A DNA stretch of 64,000 nt from T1Sed10-49 sp046498405. GTDB taxonomy: Bacteria > Actinomycetota > Nitriliruptoria > Euzebyales > Egibacteraceae. Each line of letters opens with the position of its first letter. The stretch's first letter is position 1. This document shows, one piece after another, positions 23,239-36,420 of this stretch. The notes below the pieces were generated by a model. That model made no database searches, was not told the origin of the DNA, and worked only from the letters and a program-made list of their open reading frames with translations. The stretch is from the NCBI GenBank assembly GCA_046498405.1, contig JAWOAS010000084.1, positions 13,911 to 77,910 of the forward strand, read 5' to 3'. A program made the translations under genes and the position numbers.

Positions 23239-23873
23239 GGGCGCGGCTCCTCGGGCGGGGTGGACAGCACACGGCGGGCCGCGCGGTAGCCGTCGACCGG
23301 CGGCTCGGCGGGCAAGGGCCCGTCGGGGCCGAGGTCGGGCAGGGGCGGCAGCTCCTCGAGGCTCGACAGGCCGAGCTGCTCGAGGAAGGCCGGGGTCGTG
23401 CCGTAGAGCAGGGGCTGGCCCGGGCTCGCGTCCCGGCCGACCTCGGTGACGAGGCCGCGCGCGAGCAGGGAGCGCACCGCGCCGTCGGCGTCGACCCCGC
23501 GGATCTCGGAGATGCGCGAGCGGGTGACCGGCTGCTGGTAGGCGACGATCGCGAGGGTCTCGAGCGCGGCCTGCGACAGCCGCCCCGAGCGACCCTGCAG
23601 GACGAAGCGCTCGACGGCCGGGGCGACCGCGGGGTCGGTGTAGAGGCGCCAGCCGCCGGCGACCGAGCGCAGGACGAAGCCGCGCTCCTCCTCGCGGTAG
23701 CACGCCGCGAGCGCGGTGAGGGCCGCTTCGACCTCGTCGCCCGGCGCCTCGAGCGCCTCGGCGATGACGTCGACGGGCACCGGCTCGTCGACGACGAGGA
23801 GGATGCCCTCGAGGGCGCGCCGCAGCCCAGGCTCGGGGGGCGTGTCCGGCCCTCCGATCGGCTCAGCGGCCAT
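23235..23873 (-). CDS. scpB: Segregation and condensation protein B
   Basis: Winged-helix dimer partner of the SMC-ScpAB condensin complex. The 212-residue protein has LRRALEGILLVVDEPVPV at the N-terminus, RGFVLRSVAGGWRLYTDP, and LSQAALETLAIVAYQQPVTRSRI with the second wing LYGTTPAFLEQLGL. ATG 23873 lies inside the 3' end of scpA (overlap 11 nt). An upstream in-frame start would reach far into scpA. Confidence 0.93.
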   Translation of the reverse strand: MAAEPIGGPDTPPEPGLRRALEGILLVVDEPVPVDVIAEALEAPGDEVEAALTALAACYREEERGFVLRSVAGGWRLYTDPAVAPAVERFVLQGRSGRLSQAALETLAIVAYQQPVTRSRISEIRGVDADGAVRSLLARGLVTEVGRDASPGQPLLYGTTPAFLEQLGLSSLEELPPLPDLGPDGPLPAEPPVDGYRAARRVLSTPPEEPRP

Positions 23874-24747
23874 CGTCGCCCTCGCCGGCCGTCGCGCGCA
23901 CGGGCTCGTCCGCTGCGGTCGGCCCGTCGGCGGCCTGGCCCGCGCCGTCGTTGGCGCCGTCGCCGTCGGGGGCCCGGCCCTCATAGGCGTCGACGACGAG
24001 CCCCGCGGCCGCGATGTCGTGGCGGCGCGCGGCGATGGTGATGTCGCCGAAGGCCTCGTCCTGGTCGAGGTCGACGGCCTCGTGCTTGTAGAGCTCGAGG
24101 ACCGCGAGGAAGCACACGATGCGCTCGACGGGGTGGCGGCAGCCGGCGGTGACCTCGGCGAAGCTGGCCTGCCCCCCGGCCCGTCGCAGCTCGCTGGCCA
24201 CGAGCTCGGCGGCCTCCCCGACGGTCATCCGCACCGGCTGGAGGTGGCTGACGTCGACCTCGCGGCTCGGGCGCTCGGCGAAGGCCCGCGCGGCGAGGCG
24301 GGCGAGGCCGTCGGCGTCGACGCCGAGCTCGGGTGGGGGGCGCAGCCGCCGCAGGTCGTCGTCGAGGCCGACCTCGCGGGGATGGAAGCCCGCGCCGGCG
24401 ACGAGCGCTGCGCCGAGCCAGGAGGCCGCGGCGCTGAAGGTCCGGTAGTCGAGCAGGCGTGCGTAGAGCAGGTCGCGCGCCTCGACGGCGAGCTCCTCGA
24501 GCTCGGGGTCGGTCTCGTCGGGCAGCAGGCGCGCGGCCTTGAGCTCGAGGAGCGTCGCGGCCACGAGGAGGAACTCGGTGGTGACCTCGAGGTCGACCTC
24601 CTCGAGCTCGGCGAGCGCGGCGAGGTAGTCGTCGGTGATCTCGGCGAGCGAGACCTCGTGGATGTCGACCTTGCGCCTGGCGATGAGCTGCAGGAGCAGG
24701 TCGAAGGGACCCTCGAAGGACCCGACCGAGACGGTGTAGGACGCCAT
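23863..24747 (-). CDS. scpA: Segregation and condensation protein A
   Basis: Kleisin subunit bridging the SMC heads. The 294-residue protein has the family start VGSFEGPFDLLLQLIARRKVD, followed by TEFLLVAATLLELKAARLLP. A C-terminal winged helix (VERIVCFLAVLELYKHEAVD) precedes a variable Gly/Asp/Ala-rich tail. The ATG at 24747 has no Shine-Dalgarno; TAGACT stands 8 nt before it, pointing to a leaderless transcript. It is separated by 53 nt from dnaE. Confidence 0.93.
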   Translation of the reverse strand: MASYTVSVGSFEGPFDLLLQLIARRKVDIHEVSLAEITDDYLAALAELEEVDLEVTTEFLLVAATLLELKAARLLPDETDPELEELAVEARDLLYARLLDYRTFSAAASWLGAALVAGAGFHPREVGLDDDLRRLRPPPELGVDADGLARLAARAFAERPSREVDVSHLQPVRMTVGEAAELVASELRRAGGQASFAEVTAGCRHPVERIVCFLAVLELYKHEAVDLDQDEAFGDITIAARRHDIAAAGLVVDAYEGRAPDGDGANDGAGQAADGPTAADEPVRATAGEGDDGR

Positions 24748-24755
24748 GGCAGCGG

Positions 24756-24761
24756 AGTCTA
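24756..24761 (-). promoter_or_regulatory. Leaderless-type -10 before scpA
   Basis: TAGACT on the minus strand, eight nt before the scpA ATG, followed by CCGCTGCC. The arrangement is almost identical to that before the traR-like gene at 36322-36327. An scpA-scpB-rluB-aroH-tyrA-aroA-cmk-der transcript could start here. Confidence 0.5.
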
Positions 24762-24800
24762 TCGACGTGAGGGGGTGGCCTCGGGCAGGTGTGGCGTCGG

Positions 24801-28286
<3,486 letters not shown>

Positions 28287-28409
28287 GGTTGCGCTGCTCC
28301 TCCCGTGTGCGGCGTCAGGCGGTCGTCGACTCGGCGACCACAGGCGGACGGGGGAAGCGGAATCACCGCCATGTGGTTCACCGGCACGGTAGCGCGTGCG
28401 GCCGCGGGG

Positions 28410-28415
28410 AGTCTA
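28410..28415 (-). promoter_or_regulatory. Putative -10 element for dnaE
   Basis: TAGACT on the minus strand inside the 284-nt divergent gap between dnaE and ppc, giving a leader near 117 nt. The -35 region is G-rich and unconvincing. Apart from the ppc ribosome site just before 28571, I see nothing else in this gap. Confidence 0.35.
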
Positions 28416-28570
28416 GCCCGGCTCCACACCCTCCCCCGCGGGCTCATGCCGGCCCAACGATCCGGACGGAATTCGACGAACGACCCCAGACGTGACTCGC
28501 CAGGCGCGCCGGCTCGTGCGAGGCTGCAGGGCACCGCGCAGGACCGTGCACCCTTGGGAGGGGAGTCGCC

Positions 28571-31291
<2,721 letters not shown>

Positions 31292-31347
31292 GCGACCTCG
31301 ACGCGGGCCGGCCCGCCCACGCCTGGGCCGGCCCGAGGAGGCAGGGC

Positions 31348-31635
31348 ATGGCCAACGACCCCCGCCCGAGGGGCGGGTCGCGCGGCGTCGACTGGCGCGC
31401 CGTGCTCGCCTGGGCGCTCATCGTCTTCGGCGCGGGCAACAGTCTCGTGGGCCTGGCGGTGCTGCTCGGTGGCTCGGCCCGCGGTCTCGCCACCGTCCTC
31501 GCCGGCATCCTCGTGGGCCTCGTCGGCTTCGGCGCGCGTGAGGACGACCCCGGCTTCGCCAACCGCCCGCAGCTGCGCGGGCTCGTCATCGCGCTCTTCG
31601 CCGCCTGGCTCGCGGCGTTCGTCTTCATCGGCTGA
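31348..31635 (+). CDS. Small membrane protein, function unknown
   Basis: A 95-residue protein with a basic N-terminus (PRPRGGSRG) and three hydrophobic segments at about 18-36, 42-58 and 75-94. I do not recognise the family. The ATG at 31348 has GAGGAGG 6 nt upstream. It may share the ppc transcript. Confidence 0.6.
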   Translation: MANDPRPRGGSRGVDWRAVLAWALIVFGAGNSLVGLAVLLGGSARGLATVLAGILVGLVGFGAREDDPGFANRPQLRGLVIALFAAWLAAFVFIG

Positions 31636-31651
31636 GGCCCTGGCGCAGGGC

Positions 31652-32995
31652 TCAGCGCGGCGCCGCCCCCGACGGGAGGTCGAGCAGCGCGAGCGGCGCG
31701 GTGGCGAGCGCGGCGACCCCGGCGCGCAGCGACGGCTCGGGGTCGGGGGCGAAGCGCGGGGTGTGCGTGCCGGGCACGGCCGTGGCCCGCGTGGCGAGGG
31801 TCGCGCCCGCCGCGGCCTGCCACACCGGCGCCGGGGTGACCCCGAGGAACCAGAAGCCGAGTGGGATCGGCTCCGCGCTCACGCCGTCGGCACCGGGCGC
31901 GCCGAGCTCGGCGAAGTCCTCCGAGGTCGTGCGGACCTCGGGCTGCTCGGCGATGGCCTCCTCGCCGAGGACCGCGGCGTGGAGGCCGCGCACACCGGCG
32001 ACGACGTCGGCGTCGTTGACGAGCCCGCGGGTGGCCTCGGTCCGGACGACCTCCGGTGCCCGCGGCGCGCCCGCCGCCGCGGCCTCGGCGCGCACGACGC
32101 GCTCGACGGCGGCGACGAGCGCGTCGACCTCGGCGGTGGACGACGCGCGCGTCGTGATCTCGAGGACCGCCTCCTCGCCGATGATGTTCGGGCGCGTACC
32201 GGCGTGGAAGGACCCGACGGTGACGACCGCGGGCTGGCGCGGGTCGGTCTCGCGGGCCACGATCGCCTGCAGGCGCGTGACGACGTAGGCGCCCATCGCC
32301 ACGGGGTCGACGGTGCCCTCGGGCCGGGCGCCGTGGCCGCCGACCCCGTGCAGTCGCACCTCGAGGTTGGCGTTGGCGGCGTAGAGCGGGCCGGCGCGGT
32401 GCAGCACGAGCCCGGCGGGGGCGGGGGTGGCGTGCTGGCCGAGGATCGCCACGGGTCGCCCGAACCGCCGGAAGACCCCATCGGCCACCATCGCCTTGGC
32501 CCCGCTCACGCTCTCCTCGGCGGGCTGGGCCAGCAGGAGCACCCGACCGCGCCAGGCGTGGCGCGCCGCGCCGAGCAGGTGGGCGGCGCCCAGCAGGCAC
32601 GTCGTGTGGAGGTCGTGGCCGCAGGCGTGCATGACCGGCACCTCGACGCCGTCGGCGCGGCGGTGCGTCGCCGTGCTCGCGTACGGCAGGCCGGTCGCCT
32701 CACGGATCGGCAGGGCGTCCATGTCGCCGCGCAGCGCGACGGTGGGGCCGTCGCCGGAGGTGAGCACGCCGACGACGCCGTGGCCGCCGACGCCGGTGGT
32801 GACCTCGGCTCCGGCCTCGGCGAGCTCGGTGGCCACGACCTCGGCGGTGCGCCGCTCATGGCCGGAGAGCTCGGGGTGGGCGTGGAGGTCGCGGTAGCGC
32901 GCAGCGAGGTCGCCGAGGCGGTCCTCGAGGCCGGCGAGGACCTCGACGGCGGCCTCGCGGCGCGGGCCCGTGGCCCCGTCGAGGTCACCGGTCAT
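31652..32995 (-). CDS. M20-family amidohydrolase
   Basis: Zinc-dependent aminoacylase/carboxypeptidase-like hydrolase of the M20D group (N-acyl amino acid or hippurate-type substrates). The 447-residue chain has LHAHPELSGHE, LRGDMDALPI, HACGHDLHTTCLLGAA, AEESVSGAKAM and the dimerisation domain with HGVGGHGARPEGTVDP. RTTSEDFAELG supplies a later metal-site region. Its stop lies 17 nt from that of the convergent membrane gene. It is 12 nt after azlD in the same direction, so it may be co-transcribed with azlCD, but the substrate is unknown. Confidence 0.9.
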   Translation of the reverse strand: MTGDLDGATGPRREAAVEVLAGLEDRLGDLAARYRDLHAHPELSGHERRTAEVVATELAEAGAEVTTGVGGHGVVGVLTSGDGPTVALRGDMDALPIREATGLPYASTATHRRADGVEVPVMHACGHDLHTTCLLGAAHLLGAARHAWRGRVLLLAQPAEESVSGAKAMVADGVFRRFGRPVAILGQHATPAPAGLVLHRAGPLYAANANLEVRLHGVGGHGARPEGTVDPVAMGAYVVTRLQAIVARETDPRQPAVVTVGSFHAGTRPNIIGEEAVLEITTRASSTAEVDALVAAVERVVRAEAAAAGAPRAPEVVRTEATRGLVNDADVVAGVRGLHAAVLGEEAIAEQPEVRTTSEDFAELGAPGADGVSAEPIPLGFWFLGVTPAPVWQAAAGATLATRATAVPGTHTPRFAPDPEPSLRAGVAALATAPLALLDLPSGAAPR

Positions 32996-33007
32996 GAGGC
33001 CTCCCGT

Positions 33008-33301
33008 CTAGCCCAGGGTCGTCGCGGCGAGGTAGCCGAGGAGGCCACCGAGCAGGGCCGTGAGCAGCGAGCGTCGCAGCAGCGCGGCGAGCACGCCACC
33101 AGCGACCGCCGCGAGGACCGGCGGCGGCGCGAGCGCGCCATCGGCGAGCAGGGGCAGCGCGGCCAGCGCCGCGAACAGCGGCGCCGGCAGACGCTCGAGC
33201 ACGTCGCGCAGCCGGCCAGCGACCTGGGGCACGGCGAGCAGCCCCACGACCCGGCTGCCGTAGGTCAGCGCGGCGAGCCCGGCCAGCAGGAGCCAGGTCA
33301 T
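33008..33301 (-). CDS. azlD: AzlD-like branched-chain amino acid transport subunit
   Basis: A 97-residue protein with three or four membrane helices: TWLLLAGLAALTYGSRVVGL, PLFAALAALPLLADGAL, then LLGGLLGYLAATTLG. It matches the AzlD/YgaH family, which works with AzlC in export of branched-chain amino acids. The ATG at 33301 overlaps the azlC stop. Confidence 0.85.
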   Translation of the reverse strand: MTWLLLAGLAALTYGSRVVGLLAVPQVAGRLRDVLERLPAPLFAALAALPLLADGALAPPPVLAAVAGGVLAALLRRSLLTALLGGLLGYLAATTLG

Positions 33302-33945
33302 GCCCGCCGCCCCACGCTCGCCAGCGCGACCGCGACGACGATCGGGGCGAGGCTGCCCAGGCCCGGCAGCAGGGCGACCACGGCGATCGTCGCGAGCGCC
33401 GCGCCGACCGCCCGCGCGGCGTCGGCGCGCCCGCGGATCGCCGAGGCGGCCAGCCCCACGAAGAGCACGGGGAAGATCGCCTCGGCCAGCAGCGGGTCGC
33501 CGACGACCTGCCCGCCGAGCACCCCGACCGCCGTGCCGCCGACCCAGGCGAGGTAGCTCGCGACGCCGGCGAGGACGTAGATGCGCAGGGGCTCCCGCCG
33601 CTCGGCGAGGGCGAGACCGGCGGTCTCGTCGATGAGGCAGAGCGCGAGCGCGGCGCGCCGGGCAGGCGTGGCCTCGAGGCGCTGGCGCAGCACCGCCCCG
33701 AGCAGGAGGTGGCGGAGGTTGAGCACCGCGACGGTGCCGAGGACGACCCCGGCGCCCGCACCCGCAGCGAGCAGCCCCGCCGCGGTGAACTGCGCGGCGC
33801 CGGAGAAGACGAGGGCCGACGAGGCGATCGTCCGGACCGGCGGGGTCAGGCCCGCCTGGCTCGCGCCGTAGATCGTGCCGAAGACGAAGATCGCCACGGC
33901 CACGGGCAGGATCGGCGCGAGGCGCGCTGCGGTGCTGCGCTCCAC
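33298..33945 (-). CDS. azlC: AzlC-like branched-chain amino acid exporter
   Basis: A 215-residue membrane protein with six or seven helices. The AzlC signature is visible in FGTIYGASQAGLTPPVRTIASS, then FSGAAQFTAAGLLAAGAG and LNLRHLLLGAVL. It forms a two-gene exporter with azlD (overlap GTGA/ATGA type). The start is GTG 33945. The neighbouring M20 amidohydrolase could release amino acids that are then exported, but that link is inferred from adjacency only. Confidence 0.87.
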   Translation of the reverse strand: MERSTAARLAPILPVAVAIFVFGTIYGASQAGLTPPVRTIASSALVFSGAAQFTAAGLLAAGAGAGVVLGTVAVLNLRHLLLGAVLRQRLEATPARRAALALCLIDETAGLALAERREPLRIYVLAGVASYLAWVGGTAVGVLGGQVVGDPLLAEAIFPVLFVGLAASAIRGRADAARAVGAALATIAVVALLPGLGSLAPIVVAVALASVGRRA

Positions 33946-34083
33946 GTGCCCGCCTCCTCGCTGCCGGTGCGCTGCGCCCGCGTCGTCGTCCCGGCGGCCA
34001 GGGTCGGGTCCGGCGCCCGCTGCCGCCGACGCCGTGCGGCCGAGCCCCTCGAGGCCCGAGCCGGGCGCACGCTCGCGGTGCCG

Positions 34084-34293
34084 CTACTCGGCGAGCGGGC
34101 GAGGCGGCACGTCGCCGGCGCTCGGGCTCGCGGGGCGGGCCTGCCGCCGGACGTAGGGCGTGAGCACGCCGTGGATGAGCACGCCCACGGCGAGGACGGC
34201 GGCCGGCAGCCACAGGCCGAGCAGGGCCGCGAGGACCGCGGCGGCCACGGCACCGGCGACGAGCACGCCGCGCAACGTCTCGATCGATGACAT
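34084..34293 (-). CDS. Small membrane protein, function unknown
   Basis: A 69-residue protein with two hydrophobic segments (about 9-28 and 29-46) and a Pro/Ser-rich tail. The ATG at 34293 has GAGGAG 5 nt upstream, which is the main support for expression. I do not recognise a family. It lies between rluD and azlC in the same direction, with 138 nt to azlC holding nothing obvious. Confidence 0.6.
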   Translation of the reverse strand: MSSIETLRGVLVAGAVAAAVLAALLGLWLPAAVLAVGVLIHGVLTPYVRRQARPASPSAGDVPPRPLAE

Positions 34294-34367
34294 GAGCGCT
34301 CCTCGCAGGACCCCTCGGGCTGGTCACCGCCGCACGCCACCGAGGCGTGCGCGGCACGCGCGCCAGC

Positions 34368-35315
34368 CTACGACGCCGCGCCGTCGCCAGCCGCCGGGCC
34401 GGGCGCGTCGCGCAGGACGCCGAGCGCGGCCTCGAGGTCGGCGGGCAGCGGCTCGGCGACGTCGATCGGCTCACCGCTGACCGGGTGGGCGAGCGTGAGC
34501 CGCGCGGCGTGCAGCGCGGGCCGCCCGAGCCCGAGCCGCTCGGCGCGCTCGCGCGCCGCGCCGTAGGCCGCGTCACCGCAGACGGGGTGACCGATCGCCG
34601 CGAGGTGGGCGCGGATCTGGTGGGTCCGGCCGGTCTCGAGGCGCACGTCGAGGCGGGCGGCGGCGCCGAAGGCTGCGACGACGTCGTAGTGGGTGACCGC
34701 CCGGCGACCCTGGGGGTCGACGCCCATGCGGGTGCGCCGCGCGCGCTCGCGGGCCAGCGGGGCATCGATCGTCGCGCGCGCCGGGCTCGGCACCCCGTCG
34801 ACGAGGGCGGTGTAGCCACGGGTGACCTCGCGGGCGGCGATCGCGGCCTGCAACGGCCCGACCGCCTCGTCGCTCGAGGCGACGAGCAGGAGCCCAGAGG
34901 TCCCCCGGTCGAGGCGGTGGACGATCCCGGGGCGCTGCGGGTCGCCGGTGTCGGCCAGCGGCAGGCCCTGCGCGCGCAACGCGTCGACGAGCGTGCCGTC
35001 GGCCACGCCGGCCCCAGGATGGACGACGAGGCCGGCGGGCTTGGCCACGACGGCGAGGTGCTCGTCGGCCCAGCGCACCGGCACCGGAGGCGGCCTCGGC
35101 GGGGTGCGCTCCTGCGCTGGCAGGGCGATGATCTCCTGGCCGGGCACGAGGCGGGCGCTCTTGCGCGCGGGGACGCCATCGAGCAGGACGCGCCCCTCCG
35201 CGACGCGCAGGGCGACCTGCGAGCGGGGCTCGTCGAGGCGCTCGGCGAGGACGTGGTCGAGGCGTCGCCCGGCATCGCCCGCGGCAACGCGCCAGGTGGC
35301 CTCGGGCGCGCTCAC
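34368..35315 (-). CDS. rluD: 23S rRNA pseudouridine synthase, RluD/RluA family
   Basis: The 315-residue enzyme has an S4 domain (RRLDHVLAERLDEPRSQV, RVLLDGVP). The RluA-type catalytic domain includes VHPGAGVADGTLVDAL, the catalytic Asp in IVHRLDRGTSGLLLVA and ETGRTHQIRAHLAAIGHPV. Its likely targets are the helix 69 uridines, as for RluD. The GTG at 35315 overlaps the lspA stop, the usual lspA-rluD coupling. Confidence 0.93.
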   Translation of the reverse strand: MSAPEATWRVAAGDAGRRLDHVLAERLDEPRSQVALRVAEGRVLLDGVPARKSARLVPGQEIIALPAQERTPPRPPPVPVRWADEHLAVVAKPAGLVVHPGAGVADGTLVDALRAQGLPLADTGDPQRPGIVHRLDRGTSGLLLVASSDEAVGPLQAAIAAREVTRGYTALVDGVPSPARATIDAPLARERARRTRMGVDPQGRRAVTHYDVVAAFGAAARLDVRLETGRTHQIRAHLAAIGHPVCGDAAYGAARERAERLGLGRPALHAARLTLAHPVSGEPIDVAEPLPADLEAALGVLRDAPGPAAGDGAAS

Positions 35316-35956
35316 CGTCGCGGCGAGGCCGTCTCGGGACGCACCGGCGCCCTGCCCACCCGGGCCGCGGCGCGGCGGGCCTCCTGGCGGTCGGTGATGA
35401 CGAGCAGCAGCACGACGAGGATGGCCCCCACGGTGATCGCCGCGTCGGCGACGTTGAAGACCGGGAACCAGCCGAGGTTGACGAAGTCGACGACCGCGCC
35501 GTCGGGGAACCCGGGAGGCCGGATGATGCGGTCGACGGCGTTGCCGATCGCTCCGCCGGCGAGGAGGCCGAAGGCCGCCGCGAGGGAGAAGCGGTCGGCG
35601 TGGGCGAGCATGCGCACGACGATCGCGAGCACGATGACGGTGACGATGAGGAACATCCCGGTGAAGCCCGGGATGCCGAAGGCCGCGTTGGGGTTGCGCA
35701 CGAGGGTGAGCGAGACGACCCCGAGGTCGATCGGGCCGGCCTCGAGATGGCGCTCGGCGAGCTGCTTCGTGGCCTGGTCGAGGACGCCCACGATCGCGGC
35801 CATGGCGATCGCGACGACCCACACGAGCCGTCCCGGCAGCGTGCGCGCCCGCGGCAGGGCCTCGAGCGCCCCCTCCTCAGGCAGGGCCTCGTGGCCGGCC
35901 CGCTCGGGGGCCCCCTCCCCTGCGCCCGGCCCGGTCGGCGCCGCGGGCTCGGTCAT
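35312..35956 (-). CDS. lspA: Lipoprotein signal peptidase II
   Basis: Aspartic membrane protease that removes signal peptides from prolipoproteins after lipidation. The 214-residue protein has a roughly 40-residue Pro/Glu/Ala-rich cytoplasmic extension, longer than in E. coli, then four membrane helices. Catalytic aspartates are in GGAIGNAVDRI and FNVADAAI; LVRNPNAAFGI is the other family motif. It overlaps the zinc-finger gene upstream (ATGA) and rluD downstream. Confidence 0.94.
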   Translation of the reverse strand: MTEPAAPTGPGAGEGAPERAGHEALPEEGALEALPRARTLPGRLVWVVAIAMAAIVGVLDQATKQLAERHLEAGPIDLGVVSLTLVRNPNAAFGIPGFTGMFLIVTVIVLAIVVRMLAHADRFSLAAAFGLLAGGAIGNAVDRIIRPPGFPDGAVVDFVNLGWFPVFNVADAAITVGAILVVLLLVITDRQEARRAAARVGRAPVRPETASPRR

Positions 35957-36312
35957 GACCGCCGCGTCGCGGCCTGGGCGCAGCGCACGCAGAGCTCGGC
36001 GTCGGGGCGCGCCTCGAGACGCGCGGCGGAGATGGGCTGCCCACACGACGTGCACGTCCCGTACGTGCCGTCGTCGAGGCGGGCCAGCGCCCGCTCGGTG
36101 CGCTCGAGGGCGGCGGCCTCCTGCTCCGCGAGCGAGCGCAGCCGCTCGCGCTCGACTGCCGCAGCGCCCTGGTCGGCCTCGTCGGGCTTGGGCTTGCGGT
36201 ACTCCTCGTCGTCGGCCTCGGCCCGCAGGCGCGCGACCTGGGCGGCGAAGCGCTCGCGATCGCGCTCGAGGTGCGCGCGCTGGGCGTCGAGGTCGAGGTC
36301 GTCGTCAGCCAT
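35953..36312 (-). CDS. DksA/TraR-type C4 zinc-finger protein
   Basis: A 119-residue protein with a long charged coiled coil (residues about 10-80) and a C4 zinc finger, CTSCG..CVRCA, near the C-terminus. This is the DksA/TraR layout, whose members bind the RNA polymerase secondary channel. In actinomycetes such proteins sit next to lspA. The ATG at 36312 has no Shine-Dalgarno, but TAGACT lies 9 nt upstream. Confidence 0.85.
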   Translation of the reverse strand: MADDDLDLDAQRAHLERDRERFAAQVARLRAEADDEEYRKPKPDEADQGAAAVERERLRSLAEQEAAALERTERALARLDDGTYGTCTSCGQPISAARLEARPDAELCVRCAQAATRRS

Positions 36313-36321
36313 GGCAGCGGG

Positions 36322-36327
36322 AGTCTA
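36322..36327 (-). promoter_or_regulatory. Leaderless-type -10 before the traR-like gene
   Basis: TAGACT followed by CCCGCTGCC and the ATG on the minus strand. It could drive traR-lspA-rluD. It is nearly the same sequence as before scpA. Confidence 0.5.
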
Positions 36328-36374
36328 ACCGCAGCGGGCCGGCCCCACCGCGCCGGTCGGGGCGGCCGTCCCGC

Positions 36375-36380
36375 TACTAT
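36375..36380 (+). promoter_or_regulatory. Putative -10 element for ileS
   Basis: TACTAT, 40 nt before the GTG start of ileS, in the divergent gap with the traR-like gene. The leader is too short for a T-box, and no T-box sequence is seen. GGAGG at 36411-36415 is the ribosome site. Confidence 0.4.
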
Positions 36381-36420
36381 CCTCGGGTCATCCCTCGTCA
36401 CCGGCCAGATGGAGGACCGC

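Noticed and set aside
36328..36420. T-box leader before ileS
   Set aside because: Only about 40 nt separate the likely transcription start from the GTG; there is no T-box sequence or specifier stem.
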